55,853 bases of DNA from Deltaproteobacteria bacterium GWB2_55_19 (GTDB lineage Bacteria > Desulfobacterota > GWC2-55-46): the NCBI GenBank assembly GCA_001797465.1, contig MGPQ01000011.1, positions 1 through 55,853 on the forward strand, in the 5' to 3' direction. Below the pieces are notes generated by a model. That model did no database searches. It was not told the DNA's origin and worked only from the letters and a program-made list of their open reading frames with translations. Numbering within the stretch: the first letter of the stretch is position 1; each line of letters starts with the position of its first letter. Below are positions 46,125 to 53,988 of this stretch, piece by piece. The translations under genes and the position numbers were made by a program.

Positions 46125-46307
46125 ATGAGACTCCTTTTCAGACTTTAAAAGTTTTTTTGGATACCGTGTTTCGTTTCGTCTCTGGCATTTTTTTTGGGTA
46201 AAAAAAATGCCTTCAGTTACCACCACCAGTCATCGGTAGTACCAAGGCATCCATCGCCTGGAGGTCTGTCAGGGCCCGCCGTGAACCTTGTCAGCCTTCA
46301 TTAAGTT
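46125..46307 (-). promoter_or_regulatory. Structured 5' leader of the tetraheme cytochrome gene
   Basis: About 180 bases between the promoter and the cytochrome start. On the minus strand it has, in order, GGTGGTAACTTAATGAAGGC, a GC-rich middle with two CTGACA, a hairpin CCAGGC...GCCTTGG (about 46239-46257), a GGTACTACC turn, GGTGGTAACTGAAGGC (near-copy of the beginning), and a perfect 12-bp hairpin GGCATTTTTTTT/AAAAAAAATGCC (46184-46211). The cyclic-dinucleotide GEMM signatures (GCAAACC, GACGCAAAGCC) are absent. It is a candidate cis-regulatory RNA of unknown class. Confidence 0.5.
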
Positions 46308-46313
46308 ACCACC

Positions 46314-46341
46314 ATTATACTCTTAAGTTAAAAACTGTCAA
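46314..46341 (-). promoter_or_regulatory. Near-consensus sigma70 promoter of the tetraheme cytochrome
   Basis: On the minus strand TTGACA (46336-46341) and TATAAT (46314-46319) are both perfect, separated by 16 bases. Transcription would start near 46307 and give a leader of about 180 bases. Confidence 0.85.
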
Positions 46342-46633
46342 TAGGAAAATTAACAGGTTTTTAATAATTTTTTATGGAAGGGCTAATGCTACGCAACCTG
46401 CTGTTTTTATTAATTAAATATCTTTTTTGTTGTGCCATTTTGCCTTTTGGCCAGCCCTTTGAGGCTCTCATCGTGCGTAAGGACGGTGGTTTTATTAATG
46501 CAAATCCCGATTCCAGGCCCGGTGTCATAGCTCATATAAGTAAGGCCATTTCTTTGCGGGTTCAGGTTTGCAAACCTGAACCCGCCAGAGGCCTTCAATT
46601 AAAAGGCCTTGTTTTTTGAAGGGCGGTCCAAAT
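46342..46633. other. Gene-free stretch with palindrome and plus-strand terminator-like hairpin
   Basis: No gene is supported; an open frame at 46374-46619 runs through both hairpins. GCGGGTTCAGGTTTGCAAACCTGAACCCGC (46556-46585) is a perfect palindrome. AGGCCTT-loop-AAGGCCT (46589-46609) followed by TGTTTTTT would terminate a plus-strand transcript, suggesting a possible small RNA in this gap. Confidence 0.4.
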
Positions 46634-46665
46634 AAAAGGCCCGGCAGGCTTGCGCCTGCCGGGCC
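46634..46665 (-). terminator. Terminator of the NHL-repeat gene
   Basis: 12-bp perfect arms GGCCCGGCAGGC/GCCTGCCGGGCC with a 4-base loop, followed on the minus strand by TTTTATT. It lies 21 bases after the NHL gene stop. Confidence 0.92.
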
Positions 46666-46686
46666 GGATAATACCCGGTGAGCCGC

Positions 46687-47727
46687 TTACTTCTTAATAA
46701 CGTTTACGGGCGTCCTCGACTTCGCCTTGTCCCCGAGGTACTCGAACTTCTCAATCCGCCTGTTCCAGGAGTCTACTACATATATATAGTCGTCCTTATC
46801 GACCGTGAGGCCCGCGGGCAGTATCATCTGCCCCCTGTCGCTCCCGTAGGAGGCGAACGCGAGGAGTATCTGCCCCTCCTCGTTGAATATCTGGATGTTA
46901 TTGAAGGCCGCGTCCACGACGTATATATGGCCTTCGCTGTCGACCCCGATGCCCTTGGGTCTGGCGAACATCCCCGGGGCGTCCCCGAACTGGCCGAAGG
47001 CCCGTATGAACTTGCCTTCGGTATCGAATATCTGGACCCTGCCGTTCATGGTGTCTACTACGTAGAGGTTGCCCTTGGTGTCAACGGCTATATGGGACGG
47101 GAAGTTGAACTCGCCCTCCTCCTTGCCCCTCTTGCCGATAGTGCTTATGTGCTTCAATGTCTCGGTATCGAAGACCTTTATGTTATGCGTGTGCGTGTCC
47201 GCGACGTATATCTTCTTGCGCTCGAAGTCGGAGGCGATCCCGCTCGGCTGTTTGAAGGGCTGGTCCGCGACGAGGTTGCCGACGATCTTGCCGGTCGAGT
47301 CGAGGACCGTAACCGAGTCGGTCTGGGAGTCCGAGACATATATTCTGCCGTTTGCGTCCGTCGCAACACCTATGGGCTTGTAGAAGAGCTTCGCGCCCAT
47401 CGCCGCGAGGCTCGTGCCGGTCATGTTTACGGTGTCGAAGATGTAGACGTCCGCGTTCGCGGTGTCGGTCACGTATATCTTGCCCTTTATGTCGGTATGG
47501 ACGCTCATAGGCTTTTTAAGGGAGCCGCCGCCCTCGCCGCCGAGGAGGATGTCCATAGCCGCCGAGCCCTTCTTGAAGTCAGCTCCGCCGCGAAAGTCCC
47601 TGATATATTTTATCCGGGGCTCGTCCGGGGGCTCGGGCCAGAAGAGGTCCGGGAGCGGCGGCGCGGCGCAACCGTATATCAGAATGGGAAGGGCGATTGT
47701 GAGGAGAACCTTCAGGATCTTCTTCAT
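46687..47727 (-). CDS. NHL-repeat beta-propeller lipoprotein
   Basis: A 346-residue lipoprotein: lipobox LIYGC (about Cys20), then six NHL repeats of about 40-48 residues with the pattern P.GIA.D..G.IYV.D.....VQIFD (for example RPKGIGVDSEGHIYVVDAA). These form a six-bladed propeller in the periplasm or on the outer membrane. NHL proteins often accompany cytochrome clusters in metal-reducing deltaproteobacteria, as here with a triheme lipoprotein upstream and a tetraheme cytochrome downstream. A binding or scaffold role is inferred. Confidence 0.9.
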   Translation of the reverse strand: MKKILKVLLTIALPILIYGCAAPPLPDLFWPEPPDEPRIKYIRDFRGGADFKKGSAAMDILLGGEGGGSLKKPMSVHTDIKGKIYVTDTANADVYIFDTVNMTGTSLAAMGAKLFYKPIGVATDANGRIYVSDSQTDSVTVLDSTGKIVGNLVADQPFKQPSGIASDFERKKIYVADTHTHNIKVFDTETLKHISTIGKRGKEEGEFNFPSHIAVDTKGNLYVVDTMNGRVQIFDTEGKFIRAFGQFGDAPGMFARPKGIGVDSEGHIYVVDAAFNNIQIFNEEGQILLAFASYGSDRGQMILPAGLTVDKDDYIYVVDSWNRRIEKFEYLGDKAKSRTPVNVIKK

Positions 47728-47848
47728 GTCGGAATCGTTCCTTGTTGTGTATTCTTGTTTATGCGTCGTCCGGGAGCTTCCAAGGCCATTATCTAACTTT
47801 AAAATGATACTATGCTGAATCCGTCAAAGTCAAGGGGAAGGATGGCGC

Positions 47849-48481
47849 CTACTTGAAAGTCTCCCTCTCAAGGGACTGCCCCTTTAGGATTATGTGGCAC
47901 CTTACGCAGTTCTCCCTCGGCCAGAAGGTGAAGGCGACCTTGCCGTGGCACCTGCCGCACCACTGCCCCTTGAATATCTCGTCCATGGAGATCGGGTTCG
48001 CGCCGGCTTCAGGTATGAATATCTTCGGGTGGCAGTTGTTGCAACTCAGCCAGTAGGTGTGTATCGAGTGGGGGAAGATGACGTTAGCCATGAGCGGGAC
48101 CTTGGCCTCTAAGAAAATATTAAGGTTGAGCGGCTGGTCCTCGGGAACGCCGGGTTCGAGTGAGCCCCTCGGGTTTATATAGCCGTTTACAACCGCCGCG
48201 GTCCAGTTGACGTTGCCGGAGGGGTCCTTGGGGAGCGAGTCGAGGGCCTTTATGTCAGAGGTGCCTTCCTTTATATGAGACCTCATGCTCACCTCTTTAT
48301 AGAACTTCTCGTAATAGTCGTCGAGGTTGACCTTTTCATCGACCTTCTTCGGCATATCGGCGTTTACGAGGGTGTCGAAGTCCTCGGCCATGCCGCCGCA
48401 CCCTGTGAGGAGAGCCGCGCAGAAAAGCGCGAAAAAGAGGAGGCGGGCTGTATCGTTAAGGGACTTCCGCACCGGTTGCAC
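47849..48481 (-). CDS. Triheme cytochrome c lipoprotein
   Basis: A 210-residue lipoprotein: lipobox LLTGC (about Cys28), a long N-terminal region without hemes, then three CxxCH motifs close together near the end: CNNCH, CGRCH and CVRCH, with IFPHSIHTYWLSC and FPHS-type extra His as likely distal ligands. This resembles cytochrome c7/c3-like domains (three-heme, about 70 residues). It is probably a membrane-tethered electron carrier. It lies 121 bases upstream of the NHL gene on the same strand. Confidence 0.9.
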   Translation of the reverse strand: MQPVRKSLNDTARLLFFALFCAALLTGCGGMAEDFDTLVNADMPKKVDEKVNLDDYYEKFYKEVSMRSHIKEGTSDIKALDSLPKDPSGNVNWTAAVVNGYINPRGSLEPGVPEDQPLNLNIFLEAKVPLMANVIFPHSIHTYWLSCNNCHPKIFIPEAGANPISMDEIFKGQWCGRCHGKVAFTFWPRENCVRCHIILKGQSLERETFK

Positions 48482-48538
48482 CGTGGAGGGGCCTCAAGGC
48501 CTGGAGTTATATTTTTTATACTTTACTACCTATAATAA

Positions 48539-48567
48539 TTTGTACTATCAGTGCGGGCGTTTGTCAA
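48539..48567 (-). promoter_or_regulatory. Possible promoter of the triheme lipoprotein gene
   Basis: On the minus strand TTGACA (48562-48567) is perfect; 17 bases further is TACAAA (48539-48544), a weak -10. The same gap must also hold the promoter of the divergent MinD-like gene. Confidence 0.35.
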
Positions 48568-48610
48568 GGGTTTAAATAATTTATCTCCTGAATAATGTTG
48601 ACAATTTCAG

Positions 48611-49849
48611 GTGAAAAGGGTACTTAATACGGCAATGCCGGGAAAAAAAACAATATGGTCCGTAGGCGGCGGCAAGGGCGGCGTGGGGAAAAGCATCGCC
48701 ACTGCCAATATAGGTTGCGCGCTGGCCCAGAGGGGCAATAAGGTCATCCTTGTCGACGCGGACTTGGGCGGCGCGAACCTGCACACCTACTTCGGCATAA
48801 GGCACCCGGAAAAGGGTCTCGACGATTTTTTGAAGGGCAGGGCAGGGTCCCTTGAAGATACCGCGCTCGAAACCGAGGTCAAGGGCTTGCGCCTCATAAC
48901 CGGCGGGGGCGAGTTCTTAGGTATTGCCAACCCGGCCTTTGCCCAGAAGCAGAGGCTTCTCTCTCATATAAAAAAGCTCGAAGCGGACTTCATACTCGTT
49001 GACCTCGGCGCCGGCTCCACCTACAACATCCTCGACTTCTTCGCCGTCTCGAACGAGGGGATAGTCGTCCTCGTGCCAGAGCCGGCGGCTATCCAGAACG
49101 CCTATATATTCCTCAAAAGTTTCGTTTACAGGAGGCTCCAGCGCCTCTTCGCCGAAAACGAAGGCATCTCCCGCATGGTCAGGGACGCGACAGACGCGAG
49201 GAGCGGCTCGTCGGTCAAGACCTTCTCGGACCTCTGCGAAAAGATAGCCTCGAAAGACAGGGAGGCCGCGAAGTCCGCGATAACCGAGATAAAGTCCTTC
49301 AGGCCAAAGGTCCTCTTGAACATGGCCGCAACGAAGGCGGACCTGAAGGTCGTCGACGCCTTCAGGTCCGCCTCGAATACGTTTCTCGGCCTGGAGACCG
49401 ATTACATTGGCGTCCTTTATTCCAGGCCCTCGGTCAAGGCCGCGGCCAGGCGCATGAGGCCGTTCATGTGCGACAAGACGGCGGACGACGCCCACAGGGA
49501 CATGGGCGTCATAATAGAGAGCCTCCTTAAGGCTGAGGGGAAGGAGCCCCTCGTCCGGCCCATTCCCCAGAAGGAAGACGCGGCCCATGTACAGGAGGTA
49601 TTCGGGTTCAACGACAACGTGAGCCACGGGGGCGCAGTCTATCATGTCCAGACAGAGGTCCAGGGCGGCGGCCTCCCCTCGATAGAGACGATCATATACT
49701 GCGGCGGCAGGATATATTTTTCAAAGAAGTCGCTCTGGAACGACATCGCAGAGGCGAACGGCGGGCTTGAGATAAAGGACTACGCCACGCGCCAGCACAG
49801 GGCCGCGATGGCGGCTATAAAGATGGACAAGATCACACTCAAGGGCTGA
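48611..49849 (+). CDS. MinD/FlhG-like P-loop ATPase with extra C-terminal domain
   Basis: A 412-residue ATPase. The deviant Walker A GGGKGGVGKS near residues 20-29, DADLGGAN (Walker A') and ILVDLGAG are typical of MinD/FlhG/ParA. The body (about 10-300) matches FlhG-type proteins, which place or number polar structures. A C-terminal extension of about 100 residues contains GGAVYHVQTEVQGGGLP and TIIYCGGRIYFSKKSLW, a small domain I believe occurs in other deltaproteobacterial proteins. GTG 48611 is taken as start; ATG 48635 is an equally possible alternative. A PilZ gene follows by 4 bases, so the pair may link c-di-GMP to polarity or motility. Confidence 0.85.
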   Translation: MKRVLNTAMPGKKTIWSVGGGKGGVGKSIATANIGCALAQRGNKVILVDADLGGANLHTYFGIRHPEKGLDDFLKGRAGSLEDTALETEVKGLRLITGGGEFLGIANPAFAQKQRLLSHIKKLEADFILVDLGAGSTYNILDFFAVSNEGIVVLVPEPAAIQNAYIFLKSFVYRRLQRLFAENEGISRMVRDATDARSGSSVKTFSDLCEKIASKDREAAKSAITEIKSFRPKVLLNMAATKADLKVVDAFRSASNTFLGLETDYIGVLYSRPSVKAAARRMRPFMCDKTADDAHRDMGVIIESLLKAEGKEPLVRPIPQKEDAAHVQEVFGFNDNVSHGGAVYHVQTEVQGGGLPSIETIIYCGGRIYFSKKSLWNDIAEANGGLEIKDYATRQHRAAMAAIKMDKITLKG

Positions 49850-49853
49850 AGAT

Positions 49854-50552
49854 ATGGGGTACGGCGTGGTGTTCATAGGCAAGGGAAACGCCTTTATGGG
49901 CGACTTCAGGAAGCTCGTCGAGGACTGCGGCTACGAGGTCAGGGCCGGGGGGAGGGACCAACAGGCGGATTCGAGAGACCTCTGCGTCTACGAGGTCGCG
50001 GACAAGGACGACCTCAAGCTCCTCATGGAAATGGGGGGCCGCCTCCAGGCCGAGCCGTTCCTCGTCTTCGCTACCCTTGACGCGGCGGACTGGCTCCAGC
50101 CATTGAAGGAGGCCGGGCTCATGGGTGTCGTCTCGCCCGCGTCTTCAGCAGAGGACGCCTCTTTCCTTTTGAACAAGGCCCTCTTCTACAAAAAGATGCT
50201 CAAAAGGAACCCGAGGATACAGGTAAACCTCCCGGTGGAGCTTAAAAGCGGGGCGCGGACCATAAGGACGAATGCGTCGCTCTTAAGCAGGGACGGGATG
50301 TTCATCGTCACCTTGAACCCGCTCCCCGTGAACGCGCTCTGCGAGCTGAGGTTTTCTCTGCCTTCGATGCCCCTTGAGACCGCCGCGAGGGTCCTCTATA
50401 ATATCTCCATAAACAAGGATCTGAACATCATCGCGGACCCGAAAGACCCCTTCAAGAGGCTCGTCTCCCACCCGGGCATGGCAGTATTCTTTACGGGGCT
50501 GTCGGACTCGGAGAAAGAAGAGATAGACGGGTATATAAAGGCCCTGGAATAG
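49854..50552 (+). CDS. PilZ-domain protein with receiver-like N-terminal domain
   Basis: A 232-residue protein. Residues about 1-115 show an alternating alpha/beta pattern like a receiver domain (VVFIGKGNAFMGDFRKLV, LCVYEVAD, GLMGVVSPAS) but lack the usual acidic pocket, so it is probably a pseudo-receiver. Residues about 120-230 form a PilZ-like barrel (NPRIQVNLPVELKSG, then SLLSRDGMFIV), with weak versions of RxxxR and D/NxSxxG, so c-di-GMP binding is uncertain. The ATG lies 4 bases after the MinD-like stop, implying coupled translation. Confidence 0.78.
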   Translation: MGYGVVFIGKGNAFMGDFRKLVEDCGYEVRAGGRDQQADSRDLCVYEVADKDDLKLLMEMGGRLQAEPFLVFATLDAADWLQPLKEAGLMGVVSPASSAEDASFLLNKALFYKKMLKRNPRIQVNLPVELKSGARTIRTNASLLSRDGMFIVTLNPLPVNALCELRFSLPSMPLETAARVLYNISINKDLNIIADPKDPFKRLVSHPGMAVFFTGLSDSEKEEIDGYIKALE

Positions 50553-50584
50553 AAAGGCCGGAAGGGCTTGATTGTCGTTTGCAG

Positions 50585-50612
50585 AACCCCTCTTTTCTAA
50601 AGAGGGGTTTGG
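50585..50612. terminator. Hairpin between convergent genes
   Basis: 11-bp perfect arms AACCCCTCTTT/AAAGAGGGGTT with loop TCT, followed by TTGGGGAGATTA. It lies between the PilZ gene (plus) and the phosphoribosyltransferase (minus). The CCCCTCTTT...GGGGAGATTA wording resembles other intergenic motifs here, so it may be a repeat used as terminator. Confidence 0.6.
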
Positions 50613-50617
50613 GGAGA

Positions 50618-51271
50618 TTAGTCGGCAAACTCCTCAAGTATTTTCATGACCTCTTCGTCCTCTATTTGCCGGAAGTCCGCGTAGAGCTGGCTCACCGCGA
50701 AAAAGAGCGGCGGTATGACAGGGCAGACCACCTCTGAGACCTCTTTCATCCCCCGTATCAGCTCAACCGTATCCTCCGGCCCTCCGGGGACCGCTACTAT
50801 TATCCTCGCCGCCCCTTCGGCTGAGGCGGCCTGTATGGCGGATATCATCGTCGCGCCGGTCGCAAGGCCGTCGTCGGCTATTATGACGGTCTTGCCGTTG
50901 AGCGGGACCTTCTTCCTTATCTTGCGGTATAAGGCGAGCCTCTCGGTAATCGCAGACAGGCGCGCCTTCGTTTCTTTCTCAAGATAGTCGGGCTTGATGT
51001 GAAGGCCCCTTATGGCGAGAGCGTTAAGGTAGACGCGCCCGTCCTCGGTTATGGCGCCTATGGCGAGCTCGGGGTTGTAAGGGGCCCGGAGCTTGCCCGC
51101 TATTATCACGTCGAGGTCGGCCTTCAGGGCGCGGGCGACGATCGCGGCTACGACCACCCCGCCCCTCGGAAGCCCTACGACTACGGGGCGTTCTGATGCG
51201 TAAGGTTTGAGCTTGTCAACAAGCGCCATGCCTGCCTCACGCCTGTTTTCGTACGGGTTATCGTTTCTCAT
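50618..51271 (-). CDS. Phosphoribosyltransferase family protein
   Basis: A 217-residue PRTase-fold protein. The N-terminus has VVVGLPRGGVVVAA and the PRPP motif VIIADDGLATGATM is intact, as in the COG1926-type predicted phosphoribosyltransferases often found with dienelactone hydrolase or stress genes. The base substrate is unknown. The start ATG 51271 gives MRNDNPYENRREAG; an in-frame Met 14 codons on is an alternative. Confidence 0.87.
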   Translation of the reverse strand: MRNDNPYENRREAGMALVDKLKPYASERPVVVGLPRGGVVVAAIVARALKADLDVIIAGKLRAPYNPELAIGAITEDGRVYLNALAIRGLHIKPDYLEKETKARLSAITERLALYRKIRKKVPLNGKTVIIADDGLATGATMISAIQAASAEGAARIIVAVPGGPEDTVELIRGMKEVSEVVCPVIPPLFFAVSQLYADFRQIEDEEVMKILEEFAD

Positions 51272-51428
51272 TGTAGTCCCTTCGATTCAGAGGATATCCG
51301 GATAAAGGCGTTTGTCAAGAGAAGCGGGGTTTTGGGATATACTGTATTCCGCGGGCGGCTCTCTTGCCGGAGGCCGGCTTATGAGTTATATTTAGTTTGG
51401 CAAGGCGCGCGGGGGTTCGGTATCGAAG

Positions 51429-52814
51429 ATGAAGGCTGACAAGAGACTGGCCGAAGAGATAGCCGGGTACGGGCAGGGGCTCAAGTTCACTGACCTGCCT
51501 GACGCCGTCGTCCACGAGGTGAAGAGGCGCGTTATAGACGCCTTCGCCTGCGCGCTCGGGGCTTACGGGGCCTTGCCGGTGAAGGCCGCCTTGAGTGTAG
51601 CGCCTTCGATAAAAGAAGGCCCGTCATCCTCAATCATCGGCGGAGGCGCGACCTCCCCTGAGTTTGCCGCGTTTATAAACGGCATACTCATAAGGTATCT
51701 CGACTTCAACGACACCTACTTATCAAAGGAGCCGGCGCACCCCTCCGACAACATCGCCGCGGCGCTTTCCGCGGCAGAGGCGGCCGGGAGGAGCGGCGAG
51801 GACCTCATAACCGCGATAGCCGCGGCATACGAGCTCCAGTGCAGGCTCTGCGACGCGGCGTCTTTAAGGTCGAGAGGCTGGGACCACGTCACCTACGGCG
51901 CGTTCTCGGCGACCCTTGCGGCCTCCATGCTCCTCGGGCTCACAGAGGAAGAGACCGTCCACGCGCTCGGCATAGCCGGGACGACCTCTCCTTCCTTAAG
52001 GCAGACGAGGGCCGGGGTCTTGTCCATGTGGAAGGGCGCGGCGTTCGCCCATGCGTCAAAGGAGGCGGTATTCTCCGCCATGCTCGCGAAAAACGGCATG
52101 ACCGGCCCGGGTCCGGTATTCGAGGGCGAGTTCGGTTTCTTTAAGCTCGTTTCCGGGCCTTTTGAGCTTCCGCCGCTTGCGCGTGGGGTCCGCGATCACT
52201 TTAAGATACTCGACACCTATATCAAGTATTATCCCGTCGAGTACCACGCGCAAAGCGCCGTGGGCGCGGCGATAGAGATTTACAAAGAGATCGAAGACGG
52301 GGACGTTATAGAGGCCGTCGAGGTAAAGACATTCAGGGCGGCTTATGAGATAATAGGCTCCGGCCCCGAGAAGTGGAGGCCGAAGACGAGAGAGACCGCC
52401 GACCACAGCCTCCCGTTCGTCGTAGCCGCCGCCCTCGTTGACGGGACCGTTAACTTAGGCACTTTTGTCGGGAAGCTGGAGGACGCGAGGATAATGGCCC
52501 TCGCGGAAAAGGTCAGGGTCACGGTGGACGACGCGCTTGAGAGCCTATACCCGGAGGCCGTCCCTAACAGGGTCGAAGTGACGCTCTCTTCGGGCAGGCG
52601 TGTCTCAAAGGAGGTTATCTACCCGAAGGGGCACCCAAAGGACCCTCTTACCGACATCGAGGTCGAGGAGAAGTTCAGGTCTCTCTCCGGCTGGCTCTTT
52701 TCAGGCGAAAGCATGGACCGGGCGTTAGGTGCGCTATGGAATATCGAGAAGGCCGCTGATATAAAGGGGGTTTTTAAGGTGGGGATAGGAGGCTCTGTTG
52801 GCAGGAGGTCTTAA
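51429..52814 (+). CDS. prpD: MmgE/PrpD family protein (2-methylcitrate dehydratase-like)
   Basis: A 461-residue protein of the MmgE/PrpD fold, which dehydrates 2-methylcitrate in propionate breakdown. Characteristic parts: RVIDAFACALGA near 35-45, AAFINGILIRYLDFNDTY (about 75-92), HPSDNIAAALSAAE, AFAHASKEAVFSAMLA, YHAQSAVGAAIEI, ADHSLPFVVAAALVDG. The length and order fit. It overlaps the isocitrate lyase-type gene by 17 bases, an arrangement consistent with a methylcitrate-cycle pair; methylcitrate synthase (prpC) is not in the window. Confidence 0.9.
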   Translation: MKADKRLAEEIAGYGQGLKFTDLPDAVVHEVKRRVIDAFACALGAYGALPVKAALSVAPSIKEGPSSSIIGGGATSPEFAAFINGILIRYLDFNDTYLSKEPAHPSDNIAAALSAAEAAGRSGEDLITAIAAAYELQCRLCDAASLRSRGWDHVTYGAFSATLAASMLLGLTEEETVHALGIAGTTSPSLRQTRAGVLSMWKGAAFAHASKEAVFSAMLAKNGMTGPGPVFEGEFGFFKLVSGPFELPPLARGVRDHFKILDTYIKYYPVEYHAQSAVGAAIEIYKEIEDGDVIEAVEVKTFRAAYEIIGSGPEKWRPKTRETADHSLPFVVAAALVDGTVNLGTFVGKLEDARIMALAEKVRVTVDDALESLYPEAVPNRVEVTLSSGRRVSKEVIYPKGHPKDPLTDIEVEEKFRSLSGWLFSGESMDRALGALWNIEKAADIKGVFKVGIGGSVGRRS

Positions 52815-53658
52815 GGGGCTTATAAGGAAGGGCGGGGCGCTTGTCGTGCCAGGGGCCTTCGACGCGGCCTCAGCCATGCTCGTGGAGAAGGCCGGCTTCA
52901 AGGCGTTTTACGTGTCAGGGGCCGGGGTGTCGAACTCCAGCGGACTGCCGGACGCCGGGTTGCTCCCGAGAGACGAGGTCGCGCGCCTCTCCTCATACAT
53001 GATAAAGGCGGTCGATATCCCCGCGATAGTAGACTGCGACACCGGCTTCGGGGGGCCGGAAGACACCGGCGGCACGGTTGCCCTTTTTGAGGACCTCGGC
53101 GCAAAGGCCGTTCAAATTGAAGACCAGAGATACCCGAAGAGGTGCGGACACCTGCCCGGCAAAGAGGTCGTGCCGATGGTTGAGTTCGCGGAAAAGATAG
53201 CGGCTGCGGCAAGGGCGAGAAAGAGCGGCGAGTTCATCATCATAGCGAGGACAGACGCATACGCCGTTGAGGGGATGGAGTCGGCGATAGCGCGGGGGCG
53301 CCTGTACGCCGAGGCCGGGGCGGACGTCATATTCCCCGAGGCCTTGACGACAAGGGACGAGTTCGAGTATTACGCGAGCGAAGTCCGCGCCCCGCTCATG
53401 GCCAACATGACCGAGTTCGGCAGGACCCCCTACTTGACTGTGGATGAATTCAAGGAGATGGGTTATTCTATGGTGGTATTCCCGATGACGGCGTTTCGCG
53501 CCGCGATGAAGGCGGCGGAGAGCGCGCTTTTTGAGATTCGGGATAAAGGGACACAGGCGGGGATGCTCGATAAGCTCCAGACGAGGGCGGAGCTCTACGA
53601 CCTCCTTAAATACCGCGGTTTCGAGCCGCCTGTCGGAACAGGGACAAAAACAGTTTGA
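52798..53658 (+). CDS. prpB: 2-methylisocitrate lyase / PEP mutase family
   Basis: A 286-residue TIM-barrel lyase. It would split 2-methylisocitrate to pyruvate and succinate. Family motifs: PGAFDAASAMLVEKAGF, FYVSGAGVSNS, DCDTGFGG, VQIEDQRYPKRCGH with the catalytic Cys of KRCGH, IIARTDA and MANMTEFG. Translation begins at TTG 52798 inside prpD, after GGAGG at about 52788. A carboxyphosphoenolpyruvate phosphonomutase-like role is a less likely alternative given the prpD neighbour. Confidence 0.92.
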   Translation: MAGGLKGLIRKGGALVVPGAFDAASAMLVEKAGFKAFYVSGAGVSNSSGLPDAGLLPRDEVARLSSYMIKAVDIPAIVDCDTGFGGPEDTGGTVALFEDLGAKAVQIEDQRYPKRCGHLPGKEVVPMVEFAEKIAAAARARKSGEFIIIARTDAYAVEGMESAIARGRLYAEAGADVIFPEALTTRDEFEYYASEVRAPLMANMTEFGRTPYLTVDEFKEMGYSMVVFPMTAFRAAMKAAESALFEIRDKGTQAGMLDKLQTRAELYDLLKYRGFEPPVGTGTKTV

Positions 53659-53671
53659 GCGGACGGCAGAG

Positions 53672-53863
53672 ATGGCCATAGAGAAGGTAGAGTGCTTCAA
53701 GTGCAAGTTCTTTTACATCACCTGGGACGAGTTCTTTCCGAGGGGTTGCAAGGCCCTCGGCTTCAAGAGCAGGGAGGTCCCCTCTGCCGTGGTCTTCAAC
53801 TCGTCGGGCCTGCCGTGCCAGAAGTTCGAGCTTAACACAAGAAAGACGAAGGGCGCGGGGTAG
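53672..53863 (+). CDS. Small Cys-rich protein, probable zinc binding
   Basis: A 63-residue protein with four Cys: Cys8 and Cys11 (CFKC), Cys26 (RGCKALGF) and Cys49 (LPCQKFE). The C-x2-C...C...C layout suggests one structural zinc. Aromatic residues (FFYITWDEFF) lie between. It starts 13 bases after prpB; a longer in-frame reading into prpB is ruled out by overlap. I recall similar small proteins in deltaproteobacteria but cannot name a function. Confidence 0.75.
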   Translation: MAIEKVECFKCKFFYITWDEFFPRGCKALGFKSREVPSAVVFNSSGLPCQKFELNTRKTKGAG

Positions 53864-53869
53864 GATAGG

Positions 53870-53988
53870 GTCTTTTTCTCCTCCCCTTTTTACAAGGGGA
53901 GGCAGGGAGGGGGCGTCTCCTTTCTCTTTTGTCATTCAGCCTTCCCGGAAGACCTTAATCGATAATAAAGCCAAGGAGAATCGGATAA
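53870..53988. other. Gap with repeat motif before tldD
   Basis: It contains CTCCTCCCCTTTTTACAAGGGGAGGCAGGGAGGG (split: 53878-53911), a C-rich/G-rich palindromic motif like those at 906 and 1775. AAGGAGAA lies before the tldD ATG. Confidence 0.5.

Noticed and set aside
46125-46307. GEMM (c-di-GMP-I or cGAMP) riboswitch upstream of the tetraheme cytochrome
   Set aside because: Position and gene type fit, and ACTACCGATG recalls the GEMM end, but the required GCAAACC and GACGCAAAGCC segments are absent.
46374-46619. 81-residue open frame on the plus strand, and an opposing 62-residue frame
   Set aside because: Both run through a perfect palindrome and a terminator-like hairpin, lack ribosome binding sites and show no recognisable protein features.
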